Positions 48,510 through 60,345 of a DNA stretch of 64,000 nt are shown here, piece by piece (positions within the stretch are counted from its first letter, which is position 1; every line of letters starts with the position of its first letter). Both the position numbers and the translations under genes were made by a program. This DNA comes from Cephalotus follicularis (taxonomy: Eukaryota > Streptophyta > Magnoliopsida > Oxalidales > Cephalotaceae), in contig BDDD01002257.1 in assembly GCA_001972305.1 (NCBI GenBank), forward strand, positions 134,211-198,210. The letters run 5' to 3'. The notes beneath the pieces are model-generated. The model was not told where the DNA came from, searched no databases, and worked only from the letters and a program-made list of their open reading frames with translations.

Positions 48510-49859
48510 TATTGCTGTCTAGAACCATTGCCCTGCTGTTGCTGGGAACCTCCCTGATATCGACCTGAACTCTGCCCAGGGTGATTTCCTGATCCATATC
48601 CGTCATGAGGGCACTCCCTAGCCACATGATCAGAAGCCCCACATATCATACACTTACCAGCTTTCCACCAACAATCATCCGATGTGTAGGTAGTGCATGC
48701 ACACCTCCACGAAATCCTGACCACTGCCACTAGAAAGTCTAGAGCAACCTTCTTGAGACATAGACCTCCTAAGCTCCCTCTGCCTACCACCATGACCACT
48801 GCCCCTCTGCTGTGAACCTCTGAACTGCCTTCTCTGACTAGAAAACCTAGGGGAACTGCTGGCACTCTGAGGTGAACCACCCTGTCCAGGACTGTTGTTC
48901 CCTGACCTTGGGAACTTTTTACTACTCCTCGAACTCCTTCCTGATTGCCCACCTGAAGAAGATGGTCTCTTGTTATCAGTATGAATTCTCAATTTACGTA
49001 GTTCTTCAGATACGTACTTAATCTCCCTGGCTCTTCTAGCCATCTCAGAAAAAGATCTCAACCGATGCGATACTAGCTTCAGTCTGATGTCTAGTTTAAG
49101 CCCATTAAGAAACTTCTTGGCTTTTCGTGCCTCTGTACTCACCATATGAGGAGCTACTCTTGCCAGTTCGATGAACTTGGTTTCATACTAGAGTACTGTC
49201 ATATTTCCTTGCGTCAAACCAAGGAATCCCGCTTCCATCCTGTTAGTCTCTATTTCAGGAAAATATTTGTCATTAAATTCCTTTACAAACAAATCCCAAG
49301 ACCTCCGCACTCTTGATTCTTCCCATAAGGATTTAACCATCCTCCACCAATGTTCTGCCTCTCCTTGCAACATGTAAGTGGCAAAGGTGATTTTATCCGA
49401 ATCTGAACACTCTAAAAAATCAAAGATCTTCTCAATTTGCATTATCCATCTATCAGAAGTCATGGCATATGTATCTCTTGTAAAGACTGGAGGTTTTAAC
49501 TTCAAAAACTGGACTAAGGGATCCTCCCTCCGTGATGGCATATCCACGGATCTCCTTGCCATTTCCGCACACCTAGCTGGTCTTACTGTAGGAGTCTGTT
49601 CATGTGCTTTTGCTGCACGCCTCATTGGTCTTTCGATGGGAGTCTCCTCTGTTGGAGCTCCTTGGCGCTGCATAAACGTATTCATTTGAGCCATCATAGA
49701 ACGCACTTCTCTCAAAAGACCTCTAGATTCTTCTTGGGCAAGTGCAACATTCTCTGTTTCCTGAGCTGTACTTTCTTCTTTGGCAGCTCTAGCTCGGGTC
49801 CGTCTAGTTGTCGGCACAGCTCTACCTCCTCTCGTGGTATTTCCGCGTCGGCCCTCCAT
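48510..49859 (-). pseudogene. gag of element E
   Basis: ATG at 49859 (MEGRRGNTTRGG), a basic Arg/Gln-rich N-terminus with an LLREVRSMMAQMNTFMQRQ helix. The capsid domain (DRWIMQIEKIFDFLEC, MLQGEAEHWWRMVKSLWE, EAGFLGLTQGNMTVL) extends to a TAG at 49188 and then IELARVAPHMVSTEARKAKKFL to about 48950. A Ser/Gly/Gln-rich linker and one zinc knuckle (CMICGASDHVAREC, about 48610-48655) follow after a frameshift near 48680. It is the best-preserved gag of this type in the window. Confidence 0.88.
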
Positions 49860-50127
49860 ATTAACCTTGAATAAGAGACAAAAGAATCAGCTATCGATTT
49901 TCCATAATCATAATCCAAGACAATTTAATATGGCCTTCAATCATTATCAACATTACTCAATTTCAATATCACAATCTTATCCATATCATTAAATTTCCAG
50001 GAGACTTAATATGATACTTATTATTATTCCGCATCTCCAATTAACTACAAATAGCACTTTAATTCAATCAATCACTTCAATCTCCAATCTTTAAGGATCC
50101 TGTATTGGTATATCCAGCATAGTTATC

Positions 50128-50140
50128 GTCTCTGATACCA
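50128..50140 (-). other. Primer binding site of element E
   Basis: The minus strand reads TGGTATCAGAGAC, the iMet type with a change at the end. It is 4 bp inside the LTR end at 50145. Confidence 0.88.
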
Positions 50141-50144
50141 AATC

Positions 50145-51512
50145 TGTCACTCCTCGAACTGCGAGAGTGAACCCCCACTACTCGACGCATGATATACCAT
50201 CAATTTAATCCGTATAAAATATAATAATTACTCCAAAAGTGCTATAAATTTAGAACTTTAAACAATCAATTATATCAGCGAAATAATCAATCGAAACAAA
50301 AACGAACTCTTAAAATCTCCCAAAAATCGGGCATGAAGTATTTGTTTATCGAACTATACCCCCTGTAAAGAAAAACACAGTTTATATGTTTTTGGGCTCA
50401 GCCCTCAGCAACCACAACTCATTCAGTTTTATATCGTTCTAATACCTCAAGTGATGAACCCATCCATATAAAATACATCAACACACATATCATAAGCACT
50501 ACCACATGTCGGCAGGTCGATAAATGAAAATGAACACGTCTCTTATAATTATCAAGTCTCAGTGGCTCATTTAATACAATTCTTATAAGTAAATCCATAA
50601 CATGACTATAACGAAACTATATACAATAATAAACACAATCTCAACACCTCTACCATCCAAGATCCATATTAAGTATCCACCAGTCTCGATCCATTTTACT
50701 GTGATCCATCACCTAGGCCTGACCCATTCCATTACAGTGAAATGGGCTAGCGACATAAGGTTGGTAGGTATACTACATGCCATGTATGCAACAATATAAT
50801 GATATGCCATGCATGCAACAGGGTAACAGTATGCTATGCATGTAACTAATATAACCATCAAACCATATGCCATGTAATGTCATGTGTATGAATGACAATT
50901 GCGGACAACTTCAATATACCAACCCTCCTAAACAGGGTATACTTGGCTAGTCCTAATCACATCCAAGGCCATAGGCCTGCAGACATTCCATAAGCAATGA
51001 ATAACAATCCCTGGGGACAATCAATCCATTGGTCAAGTACTTCTCTACCATCTCAGACCCGAGATAATACTGCCACCTAATACCTACCCTTTCGAGGTCG
51101 TAGCCCAGTGCGGAAGAGATAAAGTTGATCACATCATTGCTAGGCCGTAAAACTATCCCAGCCCATAACCATAATGTTAGGCTGTAAAACTGTCCTAACC
51201 CATAATGATAATGTTTTGCTATAAAACGGCCATAACCCCTATGCACCATTGGTCCATCCCTAAAGAGATGTCCATACCCTCCAGTGATGTGATCTAACAC
51301 CCATAATCCTCGCGACAGAAACGAAGATTATGAATGGGTCATCTCATAGGTCTCAACAATAATATCCATAACCATAACCATATTTCCATTTAAAGGATAG
51401 GGACCTGCTATAAAGGATCACATAGGATCCACTCTGTCAAAACCATTTAAAAACCATTTCCATAACCATAAGCCATTTTCCATGTCCATAAACCATTTCC
51501 ATAAACCATTTT
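50145..51512 (-). repeat. 5' LTR of element E (part, cut by G)
   Basis: On the minus strand it ends GGAGTGACA at 50145. Only the 3' 1.37 kb of the LTR is visible before copia element G begins at 51513. The missing part should lie beyond the right edge of the window. It contains CCATAACCATA-like short repeats at 51360-51512. Confidence 0.85.
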
Positions 51513-52671
51513 TGTTGACACTTATGTCTCAATTCCTAATTTTGATGATAACATATTTGTGACTAATGATTACATTTTGTGCAAGATTACATAGCAGATA
51601 AATTGTTCAAAAGCGACGACAGTTATCTCTAAACCGTTAGCGCTTATGGCATTAAGCATCGTGGGCATTGGTATTAAGCGTAGAGGGAATTGACATTAAG
51701 CGTCAAAGTTGATTACTCAAAGAACTAGCGCTTAAACACAAAAACGGCGAAAGTTAAAAGAAAGCAACAGCGGTTTCAGTAAAAAGAGCTAGAGGTTATG
51801 ATTCAAAGCACCAGCAGTTAAGGACGTGTGGACTAGACAAATGAGAACAAAAAGACAAAACTTTTTGTTTGACCGTCAAAGCTTAATACTCAAAGCGATA
51901 GCATTTTACTTAAAGCGATGAAGCTTTACACTGGTGAAGAAAAACAAAGCATAACAGTAACATTTAAGCATCAACGCTTAAATCGAAATCGTCAATGCTT
52001 CAGTCAAAGATTAAGATATGATCATGCCTTATGAAAGCTTAATTCAAGGCAAAAATTTCCAAAATGTGTCCAAAGGCTACAAGACAAATTCCAACGGCTC
52101 TTTCAGCAAGAACACTATAAATAGAGGCTCAATTCACACCAACAAGCAACTAACAAGCATCAATGAATACTATAATCTCTCATATCTCAAATTCAAGAGC
52201 CTTTACTGTTGTTAGAATTATTTTGAGTTGTTCTTGTCTTATTTTGAGTTGTTATTATGAGCAAAGTTAGTCAATATCTGACCTTTGAGAAGTTACACAA
52301 AACTACCCATCTTTGTAATTGTTCAATTATTAAAGGGGAGTGAACCCTTGTCTGTGTAATTGAGGTAAATCACAACTATTGTAAAGGTGCACCGAATAGT
52401 TCTTGGAAAGATATTAGGAGTTTGTATTCGAGGTCGAATACTAGTGGAAACTCAAGGAGGTCCTTGGGAAAAGTGAACGTAGGTAAGAGTTAAGCCGAAC
52501 CACTATAAAACTGTATTTGCATTCTCTTTCCTTATCTCTTTATTTATTCTGTTAATTATAACTGTGATATTGATATTTTGAATTGCTTGTTTTATCTTAT
52601 ATTGGCTTAATCTCAAAAAAGTTCTTATTTATTTAAATACTACAATTCACACCCCCTCTTGTAGTCTGTCA
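51513..52671 (+). repeat. 5' LTR of element G, 1.16 kb
   Basis: Starts TGTTGACACTTATGTC and ends GTAGTCTGTCA, two bases before the PBS. ATTTT precedes it (51508-51512) and would be the target site. Short words AAGCGTCA, GCTTAAG and GCGCTT recur in its first 500 bp. Confidence 0.85.
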
Positions 52672-52673
52672 AT

Positions 52674-52688
52674 TGGTATCAGAGCAGG
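52674..52688 (+). other. Primer binding site of element G
   Basis: TGGTATCAGAGCAGG, an exact iMet-type PBS as in Sireviruses. Confidence 0.92.
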
Positions 52689-52729
52689 TAATCTCATAAT
52701 TCTTAAGTGTTAAAGGTTTAAAAATCAAA

Positions 52730-54283
52730 ATGGCCATGAACTTAAATTCTAGCGAAAGCCAAAATATTTCAAAACCCTTATTTTTTTATGGAAAAAATTA
52801 TAGTCATTAGAAAGCCAAAATGATTATTTTTATTCATTTTCTATATTATAATCTATGGGATTTTATTGTTGATGGTCCTTACTTGCCTATCATTATGAAT
52901 GAAAATGGTGAAAAAGTCCCTAAACCAAGAACAAGGTATAATGATGAAGATAGAAAAAAAGTCCAAATGAATGCTAAGGCAAAACATATTATTAGATGTG
53001 CTATTAATTCAAATGAGTTTAATAGAGTTTCCTCCTGTGTCTTGGCCAAAGAAATATGGGATAGACTTGAGGTAACCTATGAAGGTACCAATCAAATAAA
53101 AGAGGCCAAAATAAGCATGCTCGTCCATGAATATGAAATGTTCACTATGCATGATAATGAAGATATAAAAACCATGCTTACTAGATTTACAAATATTACA
53201 AATGCTTTACAAGCATTGGATAAAGTTTATACTAACAGTGAGATGGTAAGAGAAATTCTCAAGTGTCTACCAAGAGCATGGATGCCTAAGGTGACTGCTA
53301 TCGAGGAAGCAAAAGACCTTAATACTTTGCCTCTGGAGGACCTTCTCGGATCTCTAATGACTCATGAATTGTCGATAACAAGAAAAGATGATGATGAAGA
53401 GAAAGAGAAAAGAAAGAAAAATGTGATAGCTCTAAAGTCTTCAACTAATGAAGAAACTGATGACGAAAGTGATAAAGAGCTGGCATTGATCACAAGCAAA
53501 TTAAAAAAGTTCCTCAAAGGTAAAAAGAAGTTTGGAAGAAAACCATTCAAGAAAGGTAATATTCAAAAAGTCAAGTCTAGTAAAATTGAAGAAATTATTT
53601 GTTACGAGTGTAACAAACCTGGGCACTACAAGAGTGAATGCCCAAGGCTTAAAAAGAAGGAGCAGTTCAAGAAAAAGAAAGCCATGCTTGCCTCTTGGGA
53701 TGATAGTGATGAGTCAAGCTCCGATGAAGAATCTGCTAAAGAAGTAGCTCAACTAGCACTAATGACTATCGAGGAAGAGGAAAAAGACTGTGAAGAGGTA
53801 ACATACGATGAACTTATTTTAATAGTAAAAAAGTATAGTTGCATTATTTTTTATTTAAAGAAAAAGATTAAAAGTTTAAATAATGAGAATAAAGAACTGA
53901 AAATGGCTAATACATCTTTATTAGATAAAGAAGATAAAAATTAAACTGAAATATTAGAAAAGAAAAATAAAAATCTTAAAGTCGAGATAGATGCCTTGAA
54001 GAAAACTTTTTCAAACTTTTCAAATAGTAGTGAAAAGTTAGAAAAATTGTTAGGTATGCAAAGATGTGTGTTCGATAAAGCAAGACTAGGATATGACCAG
54101 ATGAATAACGTAAAACATTACCAAAGTTTCTTTGATATGAAGAATAAGATTGAAAAAGAGAAAATTGAAAAAGATTGTGTTAAAAAGAAAAATTCAATTG
54201 TGTCATGCAATTATTGTGGTAAACACGGTCACATTTCATCATCATGTTTTTATAAAATCATATTTTATCTAGATCAAAAATAA
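52730..54283 (+). pseudogene. gag of copia element G
   Basis: ATG at 52730 (MAMNLNSSESQNISKP). A TAG at 52808 breaks it after 26 codons. The long open part is 52820-53941, then a TAA and further open sequence in the same frame to 54283. Visible parts: capsid region (NLWDFIVDGPYLP, ILKCLPRAWMPKVTAIEEAKDL), a Lys/Glu-rich stretch, zinc knuckle CYECNKPGHYKSEC (about 53600), acidic DDSDESSSDEES, a predicted coiled coil (53820-54060) and a second knuckle CNYCGKHGHISSSC (about 54208). Length and two-knuckle layout fit Sirevirus Gag. Confidence 0.88.
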
Positions 54284-54289
54284 GATTTA

Positions 54290-55718
54290 GAAAAGTTTGG
54301 ATTCCAAAAGGAACTATTATAACTAATCCAAAAGGACCTAAAACTTGTTGGGTACCTCAAACAAAATCTTGGCATTGTTTTGTAGATGTGTTTGAAGGCA
54401 TTGTCCAAGAAGACACAATGGTACTTGGACAATGGGTGTTCAAAGCATATGAAGAGTGACAAAAGTCTATTTATATCCTTAACTCTAAAGCAAGGAGCTG
54501 ATGTCACATTTGGAGATAATGCGAAAGGAAAAATGATGGGAATTGGCTCTATAGGTAATGAACATACTTCTATTTCTAATGTATTATATGTAGATGGACT
54601 CAAACACAATCTGTTGAGCATAAGTCAATTATGTGACAAGGATTGTATAGTCATTTTTGAAAATGATTTATGTAAAGAAATAAACATAAAAAATAACCAA
54701 ATTAAATTTATAGGATATAGACATGGCAATGTTTATATTGTAGATATAAGTGATTTAGATAATATCAAATGTCTAGTATCCATAAATAATGAAAGTTGGT
54801 TATGGCATAGGAGACTTCATCATGTGAGTACGACACCGATTTCAAAAATTTTAAAACATGATCTAGTTAAAGGACTTCTCAAAATTAGATTTGAAAAATA
54901 TAAAATTTGCGATACTTGTCAATATGGGAAGCAAACTAGAGTCTTTTAAAAGAAAAAATATAGTCTCTACAACTAGGCCATTACAACTATTGCATATTGA
55001 TTTGTTTGGATCTATAGATGTGAGAAGTCTAGGAGGTAAATCGTATGCTATGGTTATAGTTGATGCTTATTCGCGACATACGTGGACAATTTTTCTTGCT
55101 CATAAAATTGAAACCTTTAAAGAGTTTTCAAATTTTTGTAAAATAGTTCAAAAAGAAAAAGACACTTCGATTTTAACTATAAGAAGTGATCATGGTAAAG
55201 AATTTGAAAATAATCTTTTCAAAAATTTTTGTATTAAAAATGGTTTTGTTCATGAGTTATCTACTCCTAGAACACCTCAACAAAATGGGTTTATTGAAAA
55301 GAAAAATAGAACTCTACAAGAAATGTGTAGAACTATTTTGAATGAAAATCAATTACCAAAATATTTTTGGTCTGAGGCCATAAATACTTCAACGTATATT
55401 TTAAATCGAACATCAATAAGGCATATTCTCAAAAAGACTCTATATGAATTATGGAGGGGGAGAAAGCCTAATATTGGTTACTTTCGTGCTTTCGGATGCA
55501 TGTGCTTCATCCACAACAACGAAAAGGATCATCTTAGTAAGTTCGACTCTAAAGTCGATGAAGGTATTTTTCTTGGCTATTCTAATACAAGTAGAGCATA
55601 TAGATGTTTCAATAAAAGGACATTGCTTGTAAAAGAATCTATGCATGTAGTTTTTGATGAATCTAATTCCATTCATCTAAAAGAAGTAATTGATAATGAT
55701 AGCATAAGAATTTGTTGA
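54290..55718 (+). pseudogene. Protease and integrase of copia element G
   Basis: A frame change just after 54283 leads through VWIPKGTIITNPKGP-like text. The protease motif is WYLDNGCSKHM (Asp at 54428-54430), and the family has DSG, so Asn replaces Ser. The GAG-pre-integrase zinc region is WHRRLHH...CDTCQYGKQ (about 54800-54925), with a one-base frameshift near 54943. The integrase core keeps the D-D-E set in HIDLFG, RSDHGKEF and NGFIEKKNRT, followed by WSEAINTSTYILNR and RAFGCMCFIHN. The C-terminal frame ends at 55718. Confidence 0.88.
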
Positions 55719-57441
55719 AACTAGGATTAAAGATTTAAGGCTTGAAGATAATCAAAATGAGGAACCAAAACAAGAAATAAAATCTCAAGATAGTTACAAA
55801 GAAGATCTTTTTGATAAAACTTTGAAGGTTGTTAAAGGATATCCTTATGAGGCTATAATAGGTGAACCTAGACGAGGTATAGTTACTAGGTCATCAATTA
55901 ATCATAATTATATTACTTTTCTTTCTCAAATAGAACCTAAAAATATAAAAAATGTTGAGAAAGATGAAAATTGGACAGTTTCTATACAAGAGGAGCTAAA
56001 CCAGTTTAAAGGAAATACAATTTGAAATCTAGTACCTAGACCTAGTGATCATAATATAATTGGAACTAAATGGGTTTTTATGAATAAAATGGATGATCAA
56101 TGAATAGTTGTTAGAAACAAAGATAGGTTGGTAGCTAAAGGGTATTCCCAAGAAGAGAGAATTGATTTTGATGAATCTTACGCACCCGTAACTCAATTAG
56201 AGTCTATTAGAATTTTGCTTGCATATGCATCGTTTAAAGACTTTACACTTTATCAAATGGATGTAAAAAGTGCATTTTAAAATGGTTTGATAAATGATGA
56301 AGTGTATGTGGAACAATCTCCTGGTTTTGAAGATCTACATTTTTCAAATCATGTTTTTAAACTCTCAAAAGCTTTATATGGTTTAAAACATGCTCCTAGA
56401 GCTTGGTATGAAAAACTTAGTGGATATTTACTCAAAAATGATTTTAAAAGAGGTTCAATAGATATAACTTTATTTACAAAATCTCTAAAAGAAGATATTT
56501 TAACTGTACAAATATACGTTGATGATATTATATTTCGTTCAACTAATGAAAATTTGTGTAAGGATTTTGCTAAGATTATGCAGGATGAGTTTGAAATGAG
56601 TATGATGGGAGAACTAAATTTCTTCCTCGGACTTCAAGTTAAGCAACTCAAAGACGGAATATTCATCAACCAAGCCAAATATGTCAAAGATCTACTCAAG
56701 AGGTTTGGGATGGATAATGCAAAGAAAAGCAAAACTCCAATGAGCACGATAACAAGGTTAGATAAAGATGAGCAAGGTAAAATTATTGACCAAAAACTTT
56801 ATAGGAGTATGATTGGATCTTTACTTTATCTAACTCTAGTAGACCAGATATTCTGTTTAGTGTATGTTTGTGTGTTCATTTTCAAGCATGTCGCAAAGAA
56901 TCACATCTACATGCTGTAAAACGAATTTTAAATATTTAGCATATACACCAACCTTAGGTTTATGGTATTCTAGAAATTCATCCTTTGACTTACATACATA
57001 ATCATATGCTGATTTTGGACGTTATAAGGTAGATAGAAAAAGTACTGGTGGTACTTGTCATTTTTTAGGAAATATGCTCGTTTCTTGGTTTAGCAAGAAA
57101 CAAAATTCGGTAGCACTTTCTACAACCGAAGCTGAGTATATAGCAGCTGGAAGTTGTGGATGAAACAACAACCTTTAGATTATGGTTTTAAATTTGAAAA
57201 AGTGCCCATAAAATGTGACAACACTAACGCAATATGTTTATGTAAAAATCTCGTACATCATTCTCGAACTAAACATATAGATATTCGATATCATTTTATT
57301 AAGGATCACATAGAAAAAGAGGATATCGAACTTCTTTTTGTGCCTACTAAGGACCAAATAGCGGACATTTTCACTAAACCCCTAGATGAGCAAACTTTCT
57401 CAAAATTTATAATGGAATTAGGTCTATGTGAAATTGAGTGA
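55719..57441 (+). pseudogene. RT and RNase H of copia element G
   Basis: RT text starts after a frameshift: WTVSIQEELNQF, a stop near 56023, GTKWVFMNK, a stop at 56101, [36 protein letters not shown] then TAA at 56278 where the family has Leu. Catalytic YVDD is intact at 56515-56526. FFLGLQVKQ and KYVKDLLKRFGM follow. RNase H is scrambled from 56840 to 57150 by several frameshifts (LWYSRNSSF, STTEAEYIAAGSC) and then open as MWMKQQPLDYG, CDNTNAICLCKN, KHIDIRYHFIKD and IADIFTKPLDE to 57441. Not functional. Confidence 0.88.
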
Positions 57442-57862
57442 ATGATGATATGTGATTTTTTTTAATGATATATGTTGATTATTCATCATATGCAATTTTT
57501 GTTAATAATTTTAAAATTTTAGCATCATATCATATTCTATTTTTTATTTCTTTTCGAAAAAAAAAGCTTAAAGTGTTGGCGCTTATGATATAAGCGTCAG
57601 CGGTTAAGCGCTAAAGCATCGACGCCTTCACATTAAGTGCTAAAGCATCCATATCCATCAGTTTTTCATGAACCCTAATATTTTCTAAAGCTTCTCTGGT
57701 GATTTTTTGAAGTTCCCTCAAGTCAAAAATCCTTCTAATCTCTCATAAACAGTTGCAATTTCATCAAACTCATCATTTAATCATGGCTAGAACAAAAAAC
57801 CCTAATTTGGTAAAAGGGTAAAGTTCAAGGAGAAGAAGAAATTCAGCTAGACCAGGAGCTGA
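57442..57862 (+). other. Region downstream of G pol; possible start of an env-like or extra ORF
   Basis: AT-rich spacer with GCG/AAGCG words as in the LTR. An ATG near 57783 opens a short basic frame (MARTKNPNLVKG, stop, then SSRRRRNSARPG) that is cut by H at 57863. Some Sireviruses carry an env-like gene here. The identification is only positional. Confidence 0.35.
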
Positions 57863-58362
57863 TGTCACACCCCGTTTCCATTAACAACATATATCATGGC
57901 AATTTAACATAAATTCAGCTTATACAAAAATACGATAAATTTAAAACTTGATTCCATTAACATCTTGCGGAAGCATTTAATAATAAGCCGAATAAGTAAA
58001 CATAATCATGCGTCCCATACCACATGATTCCAAAATTTAATATCATTAAGCCATTGTCAATTGCCCTCAAACGGAGTGTGATCAAAAGTCGATCAACATC
58101 ATTAATACATCAATACAGTAATCCAAAATAAAATATGTCTCAATACATCGTTTAACATTTATTCAAGCAAATAAAACTCCATCTCCCCTCTGATTCGGCC
58201 TCGCTCGGGCGATATCCATATCACTGCATCAATCTGAAATAGTAGAGGGTTAGCCTTTGTCCTCACTCGGCTAAATTATAAGTGTAATTCAGGGTCAGTG
58301 ATAACGACTGTCATGGAATGAATGCATTCATGATGCAATACATAATATATCGTAATACGTGC

Positions 58363-58398
<36 letters not shown>
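58363..58398. repeat. (AT)13 (GTAT)n microsatellite
   Basis: An AT run of about 26 bases followed by GTATGTATGT, inside the H LTR. Confidence 0.9.
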
Positions 58399-58399
<1 letters not shown>

Positions 58400-59039
58400 C
58401 CTAGGCCAATAGGTACAACCATGCAAAGTGGCTATAACCACCAATCCATAATTCATGTCTCAAAGGACAAATCAAATCAAATCAAATCAACTGTACGAAG
58501 AGCGCCGCCATCTCCTGGCCCTGACATCTTACTTTTACTTCGGCCCCCGACTCCCGGGTCACGAATCAAGGCAACAAATCAAACTCATGATGCTCGCACT
58601 CTGTGTTCAGTAATCATGGTAACCCGTGTTACTTGCACTCAGTGTTTAGTAACATTGTATTTGGGCGTCCCTAGCCATCTCTTGGCCCCTAGGAGAATAT
58701 CCCGCCACCAGCCATCGGCGGCACTCCGTCACCCCAGCCAGTACGACATCAATCACAATCAACAAATCAATTCGAAATCAGTCGTTTCCAAGTAATTTAC
58801 AGGTTATAAAATTCTTGAAATAATACATTTGTTGAAAATGTATTCAGTCTTTGAAACCACGTTTTAATCCATCAAAAACATACATTTATCAAAATATACA
58901 TTTTCGTATAAAATTATGATTTACGTGAAATCATGTATACATTTCAAAAATGAATAAAACAGTTTAGAGATCATTCATATTCTAATCAACAATTCATTTC
59001 ATATCAAAATGCAATGCAAACATATGATCAAAGTGCAGG

Positions 59040-60185
59040 TCAGTCCGCAACAGTTGGCTGTCTCCTCTTGACAGTCGGCTGTCCTATTTTGAAAGTCAGC
59101 TGTCCCCTTAACATTCGGCTGCCTGCTCTTGATAGTCGGCTGTCCCCTTAACAGTCGGTTGTCTCCTCTTGATAGTCGGCTGCTTCGTGAACAGTACGCG
59201 TCTTCTACATCGCTACCTACCCCAGCCTCACCAGCTCAGCGAATCCGGGTAAAGCGACACATGAACAATCGACTGTCACCCCAAACAGTTGGTTGTGCCA
59301 TCTACAGTCAGCTGCTCTCTCTCTGCAGTCGGCTTACTTAAACAGCATGAGGTGTCCTCCATTAAAACGCATGATCAGTCGACTGGCTCCTTTGCACAAT
59401 CGGCTGTTTCCCCTCGAGTAGTCGGTTGTTCTCACTGAACAGTCGACTAATAGCCTCGAACAGTCGACTGTCCTCTTTGGACAGTCGGCTGGTCCTGCGG
59501 GTAGTGCACAAATACTGCAAAAAATACATGCAGTTTTCAACCCAATCCATTCAAAACAGAGCATTCATCAACAACAACACATGTTCATGCTCATATCACA
59601 GTCTATTGCATGCATTTCATCTATGAACATCCATTATAACTGAACTTAAACCACAATTATAAAATCCCCTACCTCGAATTCGAAGTTAGGAATTGCAATC
59701 CACCTCTTTAAGTCCTGGATCTGAGGCGTTCAGAGCTCCCAGATCCTTCCAACGACTCCAACAAGCTTGGTTCTCCCACTGGTTCGAGCCTCCAAGTCCC
59801 CAACTCAAGTATGGAGCATTTGGGCTTAACCTCTCTCTCTTTTTCTGCCCTTTTCCCTCATAATCTCTCTGTTTCTTTTCTCTCTTCGGGATACTGATTG
59901 AAAGAGGAGGAGGAAGTGTGTTTTTATGGGGGAAAACATGTTTGCCTTCTCTCTCTCTCTTTCTGCCGACATAATCCCCCAAATCCCTCTCTCTCTGACA
60001 TGACAGGTCTGGCGCGCACGTTATGCTGTCTGACCACATGGCAGTCGAATGTCTCGTCTCGGCAGTCGTATGTCTCTGCCGACAGTTCCATCCCGGTTGT
60101 TTCTCCTAGCAATCGGCTGGTTCTATTAAGGGGGGTCCGGTCAACTGTTTCACTCGACAGTCGGCTGTGCGCCCTGTTTCAACAC
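59040..60185. repeat. CAGTCGGCTGT repeat array in H LTR
   Basis: About 17 variants of CAGTCGGCTGTC fall between 59050 and 59495 at spacings of roughly 17-45 bp, and four or five more between 60040 and 60180. Several read CAGTCGACTG, a perfect palindrome. The intervening CT-rich phrase 'ccccttgaa/cctcttga' also recurs. Confidence 0.85.
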
Positions 60186-60319
60186 ATCTCACACTCCTTC
60201 AACTTTTTGTTCAAGTCTTAACATTACAAAGGGGGAAAAGTCATGATTCTCATTAATTTAATGCATACATTACATCGTGAAATACAATATTACATTCAAT
60301 GAAAACCCTGGGTGTTACA

Positions 60320-60332
60320 TTCACCCCTCCTT
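60320..60332 (-). other. Polypurine tract of element H
   Basis: The minus strand reads AAGGAGGGGTGAA next to the LTR start. Confidence 0.85.
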
Positions 60333-60345
60333 CAAGGAACTTTGT

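Larger units (their letters stand above)
13677..51512 (-). mobile_element. Ty3/gypsy element E (minus strand), host of insertions D, F and G
   Basis: Read on the minus strand the order is 5' LTR (51512-50145, cut by G), PBS (50140-50128), gag (49859-48675), protease and RT start (48650-47432), insertion F, RT end, RNase H and integrase (34410-32336), insertion D, integrase tail (16370-16063), polypurine tract (16062-16050), and 3' LTR (16049-13677). At both inner junctions the protein frame resumes at the next codon, with 5-bp target duplications, so the pieces are one element. Its own length without D and F would be about 8.9 kb in the visible part. The two LTR copies differ by roughly a tenth over 13690-14700 versus 50230-51240, which makes it the oldest element here. 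Confidence 0.9.
51513..57862 (+). mobile_element. Ty1/copia element G, Sirevirus-like, 3' end cut by H
   Basis: 5' LTR 51513-52671, iMet PBS, long gag with CCHC knuckle, then protease, integrase, RT and RNase H in copia order (54386-57441), and a downstream region to 57862 where the LTR of H begins. The long charged gag, the LTR ending next to AATTGGTATCAGAGCAGG and the extra region after pol point to the Sirevirus (SIRE/Maximus) lineage. Frameshifts and stops are frequent. The 3' LTR is outside the window. Confidence 0.9.
57863..60319 (-). repeat. 3' LTR of element H, 2.46 kb
   Basis: On the minus strand it starts TGTAACACCCAGGG (60319) and ends GGGGTGTGACA (57863). It contains a CAGTCGGCTGT repeat array, a CT-rich tract (59825-59990) and an AT microsatellite (58363-58398). 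Confidence 0.85.

Noticed and set aside
59040..60185. CRISPR-like look of the CAGTCGGCTGT array
   Set aside because: Repeats are short and irregularly spaced, spacers are not unique, and the context is a plant LTR.
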